Positions 44,374 through 53,501 of a stretch of DNA of 64,000 nucleotides are shown here, piece after piece. Made by a program: the position numbers and the translations under genes. The stretch is from CBDBJR01 sp965206445 (lineage in GTDB: Bacteria; Pseudomonadota; Gammaproteobacteria; Arenicellales; Poriferihabitantaceae). The stretch's first letter is position 1. Every line of letters begins with the position of its first letter. Below the pieces are notes generated by a model. It ran no database searches. It was given only the letters and a program-made list of their open reading frames with translations, and was not told the DNA's origin. Location of the stretch: the NCBI GenBank assembly GCA_965206445.1, contig CBDBJR010000002.1, forward strand, positions 2,666,001 to 2,730,000, given 5' to 3'.

Positions 44374-44435
44374 ATCCTGGCTGAATCCTGGCTGAATCCC
44401 GCCTGAACCCCGACTAAACCCCGGCTCAACCCGGC
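44370..44435. repeat. Six degenerate 11-base repeats between trkA and trkH
   Basis: CTGAATCCTGG occurs twice, then CTGAATCCCGC, CTGAACCCCGA, CTAAACCCCGG and CTCAACCCGG. The first unit includes the trkA stop codon. The spacing fits slippage expansion. No regulatory role is evident. Confidence 0.75.
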
Positions 44436-44447
44436 CGAAATTCTACA

Positions 44448-45899
44448 GTGAGAATATCAACGGTTTGCAAGCTCCTCGGCGTTTTGCTGATGCTGTACAG
44501 TATCACCCTGATACCGTCGTCGATCCTTTCTCTGCTGCAACAGGACGGTGCGATCACCGCGTTTGTCGTCTCGATTGCCGCCAGCCTGCTGCTCGGTGTG
44601 ACGCTGTGGCTGCCGAATCGGCATAGCCGGGCCGAGCTGCGATTGCGGGACGGTTTTCTGGTGGTGGTTTTGGTCTGGCTGGTATTGTCGCTGATAGCCG
44701 CCCTGCCGTTTATGCTCGCCGCCAATCCCGACTTGAGCCCGGTAGACGCCTTGTTTGAGGCCGCTTCCGGTTTGACCACCACCGGGGCCAGCGTGCTGTC
44801 ATCGGTCGAAACCCTGCCGCGGTCGATATTGTATTATCGCCAGCAACTGCAATGGCTGGGCGGCATGGGGATTATCGTGCTGGCAATTGCGGTGATGCCG
44901 ATGCTGGGGGTCGGCGGGATGCAGCTGTATCGAGCCGAGACGCCCGGCCCCATCAAGGACAGCAAGCTGACCCCGCGCATCACCGAGACCGCTAAGGCGC
45001 TGTGGTTTATTTATCTCGGTCTGACGGTCGCCTGCGCCGCCGGCTATTATTTTGCCGGCATGGGTTTGTTCGATGCGGTTGCGCATGCGTATTCCACCGT
45101 GGCGATTGGCGGCTTCTCGACGCGCAACGATAGCCTGGGGTTTTTTCAAAGTACACCGATTTATCTGACCGCGGTCGTATTCATGCTGTTATCCAGCCTG
45201 AATTTTGCGCTGCATTTTAACGCCATACGGTCGCAGAAGATCGGCGTGTATCTGCGCGACTCGGAAACGCGCGCCTATGCGCTAGTGCTTGCAGTCGTGT
45301 TTCTTATCTGCCTGCTGACGCTGATTGTCTTCGGGGTGTTCGACGCGCTTTCGGATTCCGTGCTGCATAGTCTGGTACAGGTCGTCTCGATCGGCACCAC
45401 CACCGGTTTTACCACCACCTCGTTTTCACTCTGGCCGCTGTTTCTGCCGGTCCTGCTGATCCTCCTGAGCTCCGCCGGCGGCTGCGCCGGCTCTACCGCC
45501 GGCGGCATAAAAATGATCCGCATGGTGTTGCTGTTCAAGCAGGGCGCCAGAGAAATTTCCAGATTGGTGCATCCGAGCGCCTTGATCGCCATCAAGCTGA
45601 ACGGCCGACCGGTAGCCGACAATGTGATCAATGCGGTGTGGGGATTTTTGGCGCTCTATTTGTTCAGTTATGTGCTGCTGCTGTTGTTAATGCTGGCCAC
45701 CGGCAGCGATATGCTGACCGCGTTTTCCGCGGTCAGCGCCTGTTTGAACAACCTGGGCCCGGGCCTGGGTGCGGTGGCGCACAACTACGGCGATATCAGC
45801 GGCTTCGGCAAAGCCGTGTTGATCTTTGCGATGCTGCTTGGCCGCCTGGAGTTGTATACCCTGCTGGTATTGTTCACCCCGGCATTCTGGAAAAACTAG
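44448..45899 (+). CDS. trkH: Trk potassium uptake transmembrane subunit TrkH
   Basis: A 483-residue membrane protein with four M1-P-M2 units. The selectivity-filter loops are recognisable: ASGLTTTGASVL, YSTVAIGGFSTRN, TTTGFTTTSF and NNLGPGLGAVAHN. Glycines at each filter are present, so the pore should be functional. The GTG at 44448 gives the usual MRISTVCKLLGVLLM start. It pairs with TrkA in the inner membrane. A dyad at 45920-45941 follows. Confidence 0.95.
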   Translation: MRISTVCKLLGVLLMLYSITLIPSSILSLLQQDGAITAFVVSIAASLLLGVTLWLPNRHSRAELRLRDGFLVVVLVWLVLSLIAALPFMLAANPDLSPVDALFEAASGLTTTGASVLSSVETLPRSILYYRQQLQWLGGMGIIVLAIAVMPMLGVGGMQLYRAETPGPIKDSKLTPRITETAKALWFIYLGLTVACAAGYYFAGMGLFDAVAHAYSTVAIGGFSTRNDSLGFFQSTPIYLTAVVFMLLSSLNFALHFNAIRSQKIGVYLRDSETRAYALVLAVVFLICLLTLIVFGVFDALSDSVLHSLVQVVSIGTTTGFTTTSFSLWPLFLPVLLILLSSAGGCAGSTAGGIKMIRMVLLFKQGAREISRLVHPSALIAIKLNGRPVADNVINAVWGFLALYLFSYVLLLLLMLATGSDMLTAFSAVSACLNNLGPGLGAVAHNYGDISGFGKAVLIFAMLLGRLELYTLLVLFTPAFWKN

Positions 45900-45919
45900 G
45901 TAAGGAGGTTGCATATAAG

Positions 45920-45941
45920 CCCCCCTGACATGTCAAGGGGG
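45920..45941 (+). terminator. Stem-loop after trkH, weak terminator
   Basis: CCCCC-T-GACA and TGTC-AA-GGGGG form a nearly perfect dyad 20 bases after the trkH stop. It lacks a T-tract on either strand, so it may act as an mRNA 3'-end stabiliser rather than a classical terminator. Confidence 0.5.
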
Positions 45942-46015
45942 AGTGAAATCAGCGCCGCATCTGGCTTTAATATCGCCTGGCTGAATAATGACCACGCGGC
46001 CAGCGACCCGATTGA

Positions 46016-49000
46016 TTATCGGTTGACCGTTGACCATTGCTCGGTCAGCGCCCGCAATAACGTCTGGATGGTCTGATTGTCGCTGTCGATAATCTCGCGC
46101 AACGCTTCCCCGCTGATGCGCAGCATCTTGATATCGGTGACCGCCCTGACCGACAGGATGCGCTCTCGTTGCACCATGATTTCTATCAGCCCGAAGTGGT
46201 CGCCCGCCGACAGATTGCCGGCTACCGACTCCGCGCCGTCACGGGTGCGCAGCGACTGCGCTTTGCCATCGACCAGAATATATGCATTGCGGCCGGGGTC
46301 GCCGGTGCGATAGACAAACTCGTCGGCTCTGGCGGTGACGAAGTGGCTTTCCTCGGTCAGCAGCAGTTGTTTTTTTGCATCCAGGATGCCGAAAACCGAC
46401 GATTGGCTGATAATCGCGGCATTGCCCTCGGTCGGCATCTCCCGACCGGCAGACGGCGCATGCCGATCGATCAACGCGCCGGTGTCGGTTAATTCGAGCA
46501 CGCGGTCGAACTCCAAAACATCATCGATCTGCCGGTCGATCCAGACCACGGTCATATTCGGCAGCAGGTTTTTGATGCCGCGTCTCAAGCTGCGTTTGTC
46601 GTCCGCGTCGAACGGCGATAACGCATCGTGAAAAACCATAATGTCCGGGCGTTTAATCAACCCGCGGCCGAGTGTGACCCGATGCCGCACCACCAACGGC
46701 AGCCGTGCACCGTTAATCCCGGCCTGGGATTCTTCCAATAGCAGCATCACGATATCCTGCTTGACGCCGGCCTGATCGAGGGTCTGTTCAATAATGGCGG
46801 CGATGCGTTTTTCCAGTGCCGGCTGCGCGGCCACCATGCGACCAAACAACAGATTATCCAGCACCGACAGCCTGGGGTGATAGCGGGTTTTGTCGAAGCG
46901 CGTAATCCGGCCCTTCAGGTCATCCGGTAAATTCAGGAAGAACTCGTGCCGGGCAATCAACAATTTACTGGCCATCATATCGGTGATAAAACCGAACTGA
47001 TGCCGTTCCGGCACCAGACAAAGAAAGAGTTTGAGCAGGCGATGGCGCTCGGGCTGGCTCAGCTGATCGCCATCCTCCAGCTGTTTTTCCGCCAGCAGCG
47101 CCAGCTGATTGACCTCGTTGGCATCGGCCAGGCCAAACTGGGGCAGCAGGTTCTGACCGGCGGTCGAATCTTTTATTCTTTCCGCCAGTTTGAGCGCGGC
47201 CTTGGCGCCGATCTCAACCGCCTGATGCAGCAGCTCGAGTTGCAGCAGGATTTTATGCAGGTACGGATGCGCTGCCAGATTGTGAATGCCAAGGCGGTCA
47301 TCGGAGGAAATGCCAAATAAAATATTTTCCGCAACGGTTGCATTTCGATTGTAGAGATCGGGGTTGAACTCGGCGACCACGCGGTTCAATTTCTGCTCGG
47401 ATAATTGCTCGCGGATCGAGCGGCGCGCTTGCAGAATCCCGTTTGCAAGCGCAACATGCTTGTCCGGGTCACAGGTTTCCATCAGGCCCTTTTGGTATAA
47501 TATTTTATTCACGCCGATAGCGCCGGCGCCTTCGATATACCACTGCTTCAGCTCTTCCTCGTCCTGCACCGCAATCATCTCGTAATCGGTCCAGTTGCGG
47601 GGAAAACAATCGGTACTGTTGCCGGATGCGCGGGCTTCGGCAATACCGGCCGCAACCTGCGGGTCGGACGCATCCACTGTCGGCGCCTTTTGCTTCAACC
47701 CATAGAATACATTTTCTCGAATCGTGGTATTGAAGATGTACGGAACCGGCCCCTGGTAAGCCAGCTTGTTGCGGATCAGCTGCGGGTCGATGCACTCCAA
47801 CGCGGTGTCGCCGATGCTGACAGTGCCGCTGACGGGTTGTTCCAGCCCGGTTACAATCTGCGCCAGGCGCATCCTGCCGGTGGTGTTGCGACTGACAATC
47901 GCGTTCCATGTGCCGGGTTTAAACGTCGCACTGATTGCGTTTAGAATCAATTCGCCGGTCTCCGATTTCCAGCTGACATTGCCGAGTCGAAAATCATGCC
48001 GCAGGGTTTCGGGGCGCGGCAAACCGGCATTGTCATTCTCCGCCAGCAGCCGCCGGGGCGAGAATTGCTCCAGCATTTGCTGGTACTTGATCTTGGCATC
48101 TTCGTGCGTCTGATAATGATTCAACAGCTCTTTCCAGGGCGCCGTTAAATCCTTATAGGCAACCAGGGCCGCAACCAGCGCGCCAATGGTCAGGTCGCCG
48201 CGGATAACCAGCAGGCCGCCGAACAAATAGAACAGGAAGGGCGTAATGTGGCCGATGGTATTGTTCAGAAATTTCATTAAAAATTTCTTTTTGAAAATAT
48301 CCAGCCGAATGTGAAACAAGCCGCCAAACCAGTAGGAAAACTCGGCCAGGGTATATCTTTCGGTGCCGTGCAGCCGAATCTCCTGCGCGCCGCCGACGAC
48401 TTCACCAATCCGTTCGGACAGTTTCCGGATGCGGCTGACCCGCTCTTTTTTCAACCGGTTGACCTGCGCCTGTATTTTGGGAATCACATACGCCTGCAGC
48501 GGAATCAACGCGACCGAAGCAAGACCAAAAGCCCAGTCCTGCATAAAGATAAACAGCAGTATCGTCAGCATCGTGCCGCCCTGGAACAGCGGCAGGGCGA
48601 TAGACTCGGCGATGTATCCGGCCAGCGGCTCGGCCTCGCCGATAATCGTGGCGCTCAATTCGCCCTGGGAAACCCGGCTGAAATGCGGCAGCGGGAACCG
48701 CAGCAGGCGGCCAATCAACTCATAGCGAAACCGCCGCACCAGCCGCTCGCCAATCGTGCCTTTCAGCGTGTTGATGCGCATTTTTAACAGGCCGCCGGTG
48801 ACAATCAGCAACAGCAGCCCCATGCACAGGGCAATCAGATAGGGTACCGGCTCCAGCTCAACCCCCAGCAGCGAGACGGTGCCCTCGCCGCCCGACAGGG
48901 CTTTATTGATAATCAGCTTGGGTATTTCCAACGACAAATACAGCACCGGAAGCGACGACAGCGTGAGCAGGATGACCGCTATCTGCCGCCTTTTGGTGTG

Positions 49001-49033
49001 CTGCCAGATATAGGAGAACAAGTCGGGTTGCAT
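46016..49033 (-). CDS. ABC-transporter-like protein with degenerate ATPase site and cyclic-nucleotide-binding tail
   Basis: A 1005-residue protein. Residues 1-320 form an ABC exporter-type membrane domain. The cassette is strongly altered: the Walker A place reads SRNTTGRM (Lys replaced by Arg, first Gly and Ser/Thr lost), the signature region reads LPLVVRHRVTLGRGL with no SGGQ, and Walker B reads IMVFHDALSPFD with the catalytic Glu replaced by Ala. About 300 extra residues separate these halves. Residues about 880-990 resemble a cyclic-nucleotide-binding domain (VYRTGDPGRNAYILVDG, AGDHFGLIEIM). ATP hydrolysis is therefore doubtful. It could be a regulated membrane scaffold. Reverse orientation to trkH; fpr is upstream after 82 bases. 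Confidence 0.8.
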   Translation of the reverse strand: MQPDLFSYIWQHTKRRQIAVILLTLSSLPVLYLSLEIPKLIINKALSGGEGTVSLLGVELEPVPYLIALCMGLLLLIVTGGLLKMRINTLKGTIGERLVRRFRYELIGRLLRFPLPHFSRVSQGELSATIIGEAEPLAGYIAESIALPLFQGGTMLTILLFIFMQDWAFGLASVALIPLQAYVIPKIQAQVNRLKKERVSRIRKLSERIGEVVGGAQEIRLHGTERYTLAEFSYWFGGLFHIRLDIFKKKFLMKFLNNTIGHITPFLFYLFGGLLVIRGDLTIGALVAALVAYKDLTAPWKELLNHYQTHEDAKIKYQQMLEQFSPRRLLAENDNAGLPRPETLRHDFRLGNVSWKSETGELILNAISATFKPGTWNAIVSRNTTGRMRLAQIVTGLEQPVSGTVSIGDTALECIDPQLIRNKLAYQGPVPYIFNTTIRENVFYGLKQKAPTVDASDPQVAAGIAEARASGNSTDCFPRNWTDYEMIAVQDEEELKQWYIEGAGAIGVNKILYQKGLMETCDPDKHVALANGILQARRSIREQLSEQKLNRVVAEFNPDLYNRNATVAENILFGISSDDRLGIHNLAAHPYLHKILLQLELLHQAVEIGAKAALKLAERIKDSTAGQNLLPQFGLADANEVNQLALLAEKQLEDGDQLSQPERHRLLKLFLCLVPERHQFGFITDMMASKLLIARHEFFLNLPDDLKGRITRFDKTRYHPRLSVLDNLLFGRMVAAQPALEKRIAAIIEQTLDQAGVKQDIVMLLLEESQAGINGARLPLVVRHRVTLGRGLIKRPDIMVFHDALSPFDADDKRSLRRGIKNLLPNMTVVWIDRQIDDVLEFDRVLELTDTGALIDRHAPSAGREMPTEGNAAIISQSSVFGILDAKKQLLLTEESHFVTARADEFVYRTGDPGRNAYILVDGKAQSLRTRDGAESVAGNLSAGDHFGLIEIMVQRERILSVRAVTDIKMLRISGEALREIIDSDNQTIQTLLRALTEQWSTVNR

Positions 49034-49115
49034 GGTATTTCAGGGGTCCGGTTGTGCCGCGTGCTCAGTGCCGTGGGATTGCGCGCATCATCCGTTTGGC
49101 GGTCGGCAATGAAGG

Positions 49116-49889
49116 TTATTTTTCGACAAAGGCGCGCTCGACAACGTATTCCCGGTAGTCGCTTTTTCGCGTCTCCTGAAACCCGATGTCGTCCAGAATG
49201 CCGGACACGTTTTTCAACATCGCGGGGCTGCCGCACAGCATAAATCGATCGGCGTCAAGGTCAAACGGCGGCTGGCCGATATCTTCCAGCAAGCGACCGG
49301 AGCGCAGCAGCTCGGTAATCCGCCCGTAATTTTTAAACGGCTCACGCGTCACCGCCGGGTAGTAAATCAGCTTGCGTTTTGCCACCTCGCCGAAGTATTC
49401 GTTGTGCTGCAATTCATGGGTGATTAGCTGCTGATAGGTCAACTCGTTGATGAACCGACAGCCGTGCACCAGAATCACTTTTTCAAAATGCGCATACACC
49501 TCGGGGTCTTTGATAATCGACAGAAACGGCGCCAGCCCGGTACCGGTGCTCAATAGATACAGATGCCGGCCGGCACGCAGATGATCCCACAACAGCGTGC
49601 CGGTCGGTTTTTTACTCACCAGCAGTTTTTCACCGACCCGGATATGCTGCAAGCGTGACGTCAGCGGCCCGTCCTGCACCTTGATGCTGTAAAACTCCAG
49701 ATAGTCCTCATAGCTGGAGCTGGCCATGCTGTAGGCCCGCATCAACGGCTTGCCGTCTGACTCGAGGCCAATCATAAGAAACTCGCCGTTGCGAAAACGC
49801 AGCGACGGGGCGCGGGTGGTTTTGATCGTAAACAGTTTGTCCGACCAGTGATGAACGTCGATAACCGTTTCTGTATGCGCTGTGGTCAT
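49116..49889 (-). CDS. fpr: Ferredoxin/flavodoxin-NADP reductase
   Basis: A 257-residue FAD-dependent reductase of bacterial subclass I. The FAD motif RAYSMASSSYED, the NADP motif LLSTGTGLAPFLSII and the C-terminal aromatic-free ending AFVEK are all as in the proteobacterial Fpr family. ATG 49889 (MTTAHTETVIDVHHWSDKLF) is taken because it gives the normal length; the frame is open for 50 more codons upstream, overlapping nudC. It would supply electrons to iron-sulfur or corrinoid-activating systems; the partner is not in the window. Confidence 0.93.
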   Translation of the reverse strand: MTTAHTETVIDVHHWSDKLFTIKTTRAPSLRFRNGEFLMIGLESDGKPLMRAYSMASSSYEDYLEFYSIKVQDGPLTSRLQHIRVGEKLLVSKKPTGTLLWDHLRAGRHLYLLSTGTGLAPFLSIIKDPEVYAHFEKVILVHGCRFINELTYQQLITHELQHNEYFGEVAKRKLIYYPAVTREPFKNYGRITELLRSGRLLEDIGQPPFDLDADRFMLCGSPAMLKNVSGILDDIGFQETRKSDYREYVVERAFVEK

Positions 49890-50007
49890 GGCCTGGATTG
49901 GAATATTGTGCGTCGAGCGATAATGGGTGGTTGAAATTTCAACGCCTGGCGTAAACACACACGCCGGTGGCAGCCCCGCGCGCGCGGCAAGCGGCAAAAA
50001 CGATGCG

Positions 50008-50979
50008 TCAAGGCCCCGCACGCCGCAGCCAGAATTCAATCAGATTGCGCGCAATCGAGTCTTTTCTGGGCAGTGCGGTGCGACCGTCGCCGCCCGGCTC
50101 GTACTCGCCAAATTCGAGCAGCTCGGCGCGCGTAAACCAGCGGGCGTCTTCAAGCTCACCGTCGACCAGTGTGATCGCGGTGTGCCGCGCCCGGGCGCGA
50201 AACCCGAACATCATAGCAGAAGGAAACGGCCACGGCTGCGACGCCAGATAATCGGCGCTGTGAATCCGGATGCCGGCCTCTTCCATCACCTCGCGCGCAA
50301 CCGCCTCTTCCAGGCTTTCACCGGGGTCAACGTAGCCCGCCAGCGTGGAATAAATCCCCCGGGGCAGACCGGTATGCCGGCCAAGCAGACACCGCTCGAC
50401 GCCATCGGCCGGCTCGAGCTGCTCAACCAGCATGATGACCGCCGGGTTAATGCGCGGATACGACTCATAGCGACAATCGGGATTGCCGCACACCCGCAGG
50501 TGGCCGGCCAGCCGACTGACGGTGGCCTGCCCGCAGCAACTGCAAAAAACATGTTGTGCGTGCCAGTACAGCATGCCGCGGGCATACGCCAGCATCGCGC
50601 CCTGCGCCTGTGGCAGCAGCACACCGATCAAGCGCAGATCGACAAACTGCGCATGCGCACCGAACTGCGCGGCCGGGTTGGGTTCGGGCTCCGCGGTATC
50701 GGCGCCCACCCGGGCGCAAAACACCGGCCGCTCCTGCAACTGCCCCAGATACACCGTGTGCGCGGCCTGCAAAAAGGCTTGCCGGTAGGTTTGCAGGCGC
50801 AACAGCCCGGCGGACGGCGCGGTATCCGGCGCCAGGATAACCAGATTGCGCTGCCCCAGCAGCGGCAGAAACAGCGCATCGGGATGCTGCTGCTGGTGCT
50901 CAAGCCAGACCGGGTCTTTGCGCTTGACGACCTGCCGGTCGAGCGGCATCCCGGTATAGTGCAGTGACTCGAATTCCAC
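50008..50979 (-). CDS. nudC: NADH pyrophosphatase / RNA-deNADding hydrolase
   Basis: A 323-residue Nudix enzyme. A zinc ribbon (FCSCCG and CGNPDC, about residues 143-165) precedes the Nudix box GYVDPGESLEEAVAREVMEEAGI, split here as GYVDPGESLEEAV and REVMEEAG, and the NudC-specific SQPWPFPSAMM motif. It cleaves NADH or removes NAD caps from RNA. Its 3' end lies 118 bases from the fpr start. The N-terminal domain is of ordinary length. Confidence 0.94.
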   Translation of the reverse strand: MEFESLHYTGMPLDRQVVKRKDPVWLEHQQQHPDALFLPLLGQRNLVILAPDTAPSAGLLRLQTYRQAFLQAAHTVYLGQLQERPVFCARVGADTAEPEPNPAAQFGAHAQFVDLRLIGVLLPQAQGAMLAYARGMLYWHAQHVFCSCCGQATVSRLAGHLRVCGNPDCRYESYPRINPAVIMLVEQLEPADGVERCLLGRHTGLPRGIYSTLAGYVDPGESLEEAVAREVMEEAGIRIHSADYLASQPWPFPSAMMFGFRARARHTAITLVDGELEDARWFTRAELLEFGEYEPGGDGRTALPRKDSIARNLIEFWLRRAGP

Positions 50980-51036
50980 GCTGATGTCAGCCGGCGCGGG
51001 GGCGGGTCGATTTTATCATCGCTGCGCCGCGCCGGG

Positions 51037-51966
51037 TCAGGCGTCGAGCTGCGTGCCGACGCCGGTGTCGGTAAACAGCTCGAGCAGCAGCGCATGCGCA
51101 ATCCGGCCATCAACAATGACCGCCGACCCAACCCCCGCCTTGACCGCTGCCAGCGCGCAGTTTACTTTCGGCAACATACCGTCGACGATAATGCCGTCGG
51201 CGATCAGCCGCCGAATGCGCGCCGGTTTGAGTTCCGGTATCAAATCGCCCTGCCGGTCCCGCACCCCCGGCGTATTGGTCAGCAGCACCAGCTTTTCCGC
51301 CCCCAGTGTCGCGGCCAGATTGCCGGCCACCAGATCCGCATTGATATTATAGGTGCGGCCGTCGTCGCCGACGCCGATCGGGGCAATCACCGGGATGAAG
51401 TGCTGCTCTGTCAGCACCTGCACGATGCCCGGGTCGATCGCCTGCACTTCGCCGACCCGGCCATAGTCGACCGCCCCGGGCTGGCCCGGCAGCGGCGCGC
51501 CGTTGGTGGCGGGCAATTTGCGCGCCCGAATCAGGCCGCCGTCCTTGCCGGTCAGCCCCACCGCCCGCCCGCCGAGCGTGTTGATCAAACTGACAATGTC
51601 CTGGTTTACCAGCCCGCCCAGCACCATCTCGACCACCTCCATGGTTTCGTCGTCGGTCACCCGCATACCATCGACAAAGGTGGACGGCTTGCCAATCTTG
51701 TCCAGCGCCCGGCTGATCTGCGGCCCGCCGCCGTGCACAATAACCGGGTTCATGCCGACCAGCTTGAGCAAAATAACGTCATCGGCAAAACGGCGCCTCA
51801 AATCTTCGTCGACCATGGCGCTGCCGCCATACTTGATCACGATGGTCTTGCCCTGATAACGGCGGATATACGGCAGCGCCTCGGTCAAAACCCGGGCTCG
51901 GGTGTGCGCATCAATCGACCGGCTGTCGTCCGACCCGGTCAAGCTATCTGTGATTGGGTTGTTCAT
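51037..51966 (-). CDS. argB: Acetylglutamate kinase
   Basis: A 309-residue amino-acid kinase, second step of arginine synthesis. Motifs KYGGSAMVD and PVIVHGGGPQISRAL bind ATP and acetylglutamate; GLTGKDGGLIRARK is also conserved. The N-terminus is somewhat long (about 30 residues before the kinase core), as in arginine-feedback-inhibited forms, whose N-helix mediates hexamerisation. It is divergent from metK across 319 bases. Confidence 0.94.
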   Translation of the reverse strand: MNNPITDSLTGSDDSRSIDAHTRARVLTEALPYIRRYQGKTIVIKYGGSAMVDEDLRRRFADDVILLKLVGMNPVIVHGGGPQISRALDKIGKPSTFVDGMRVTDDETMEVVEMVLGGLVNQDIVSLINTLGGRAVGLTGKDGGLIRARKLPATNGAPLPGQPGAVDYGRVGEVQAIDPGIVQVLTEQHFIPVIAPIGVGDDGRTYNINADLVAGNLAATLGAEKLVLLTNTPGVRDRQGDLIPELKPARIRRLIADGIIVDGMLPKVNCALAAVKAGVGSAVIVDGRIAHALLLELFTDTGVGTQLDA

Positions 51967-52285
51967 GGTTCAGCCTGCCGACGCCCCGCAGCGCCGACTC
52001 GATTGAGAGGATAACAGCGGAGCGCCATTCTAACCCGAATCGAACCGGCGGGCAGACGGCAATCGACCTGTTTGCCGCCGCCGTGGGCTGCCGATGCGAC
52101 CGGGCGATTGCCGGAACGCCGTTGGTTTGTGCTACTATATTTGCCCATTTTCACCTCGCTTGCCTTACAATGCGCCCGTTTGATTATTCGCCCGATTATT
52201 CGCCCAGTCATCCGCAGCCCACTGCCCCGGTCCGCTGCGGATGCCGGGCCGGTCGATAGTCGCAGCTCAATCCCAGTGCCACGTT
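51967..52285. other. Intergenic region between argB and metK
   Basis: 319 bases with two divergent genes. On the plus strand TTGCCC (52141) and TACAAT (52166) with 19-base spacing form a weak candidate metK promoter. A repeated GATTATTCGCCC lies at about 52180-52205, and a hairpin follows at 52210-52242. No coding signal is convincing. Confidence 0.5.
52210..52242 (+). promoter_or_regulatory. Hairpin in the metK leader
   Basis: ATCCGCAG (52210-52217) and CTGCGGAT (52235-52242) form a perfect eight-base stem with a 17-base loop, 43 bases before the metK start. It does not match a SAM-riboswitch core that I can recognise, but its place in the metK leader makes a regulatory RNA possible. Confidence 0.4.
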
Positions 52286-53452
52286 ATGTCGAAATCCTTT
52301 TTATTTACCTCTGAATCCGTATCCGAGGGCCATCCCGACAAAGTCGCCGACCAGGTGTCGGACGCCGTGCTCGATGCGCTGCTGGCGCAAGACCCGCAGG
52401 CCCGGGTGGCCTGTGAAACGCTGGTCAACACCGGCATGGTGATTATATCAGGGGAAATCACCAGTACCGCCGAGGTCGATTATACCGCCGTGGTGCGCAA
52501 CGTGATTCGGGAGATCGGCTATACCTCTTCGGAGGTCGGCTTTGATGCACAACGGTGCGCCGTGCTCGTCTCGCTGGACAAGCAATCGCCGGATATTGCC
52601 CGGGGCGTCAACGAAGGCCAGGGGCTGGACCTGGACCAGGGCGCCGGCGATCAGGGGCTGATGTTTGGCTACGCCTGCAATGAAACCGACGTGCTGATGC
52701 CATTGCCGATCACCTATGCCCATTTGCTGGTCAAAAAACAGGCCGAGGTGCGCAAAAACGGCACCCTGCCGTGGCTGCGACCGGACGCCAAGTCGCAGGT
52801 AACCGTCCGCTATCAGGATGGCCGGCCGGCCCTGATCGATACGGTGGTGCTGTCAACCCAGCATGATGAAGGCATCGGCCACGATGCGTTGTCGGCCGCC
52901 ATCATCGAACACGTGATCAGGCCGGTGCTGCCGGCCGATATGCTGTCCGCCGACACCCGCTTTCTGATCAACCCGACCGGCCGCTTCGTCATCGGCGGGC
53001 CGGTCGGCGACTGCGGCCTGACCGGGCGCAAAATTATTGTCGATACCTACGGCGGCTCGGCACACCACGGCGGCGGCGCCTTTTCCGGCAAGGACCCGTC
53101 CAAGGTAGACCGCTCAGCCGCCTATGCGCTGCGCCACGTTGCCAAGAATGTGGTCGCTGCCGGGCTGGCGGACAAGTGCGAGGTGCAGGTGGCCTACGCG
53201 ATTGGCATAGCGCAGCCGGTTTCTGTCATGGTGACGACGTTTGGCACCGGCAGGATTGCGGATGAAAAAATCGAAGCGCTGATCAACCGGCATTTCGACC
53301 TGCGGCCAAAAGCGATTGTGCAGCAGCTCGACCTGCTGCGACCGATTTATCGGCCAACCGCAGCGTACGGCCACTTCGGTCGCACCGAGCCGGAGTTTGC
53401 CTGGGAGCATACCGATAAAGCCGAGCTGCTGCAGGCGGACGCCGACATATAG
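52286..53452 (+). CDS. metK: S-adenosylmethionine synthase
   Basis: A 388-residue methionine adenosyltransferase. Conserved stretches are SVSEGHPDKVADQVSDAVLD, the adenosine-site QGLMFGYACNETDVLMPLPI, and the P-loop-like GGGAFSGKDPSKVDRSAAY. ATG 52286 is chosen because MSKSFLFTSESV is the family N-terminus; the 15 codons upstream are not. It supplies SAM to the many cob methylases and sits directly before ahcY (49 bases), making a methyl-cycle pair. Confidence 0.96.
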   Translation: MSKSFLFTSESVSEGHPDKVADQVSDAVLDALLAQDPQARVACETLVNTGMVIISGEITSTAEVDYTAVVRNVIREIGYTSSEVGFDAQRCAVLVSLDKQSPDIARGVNEGQGLDLDQGAGDQGLMFGYACNETDVLMPLPITYAHLLVKKQAEVRKNGTLPWLRPDAKSQVTVRYQDGRPALIDTVVLSTQHDEGIGHDALSAAIIEHVIRPVLPADMLSADTRFLINPTGRFVIGGPVGDCGLTGRKIIVDTYGGSAHHGGGAFSGKDPSKVDRSAAYALRHVAKNVVAAGLADKCEVQVAYAIGIAQPVSVMVTTFGTGRIADEKIEALINRHFDLRPKAIVQQLDLLRPIYRPTAAYGHFGRTEPEFAWEHTDKAELLQADADI

Positions 53453-53501
53453 CCGGCGTCACCGTTGCGTCATTCACCCGCAAACCGATCTGGAACCACC
53501 C

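Noticed and set aside
53453..53501. SAH riboswitch ahead of ahcY
   Set aside because: The metK-ahcY gap is only 49 bases and lacks the conserved core and pseudoknot elements.
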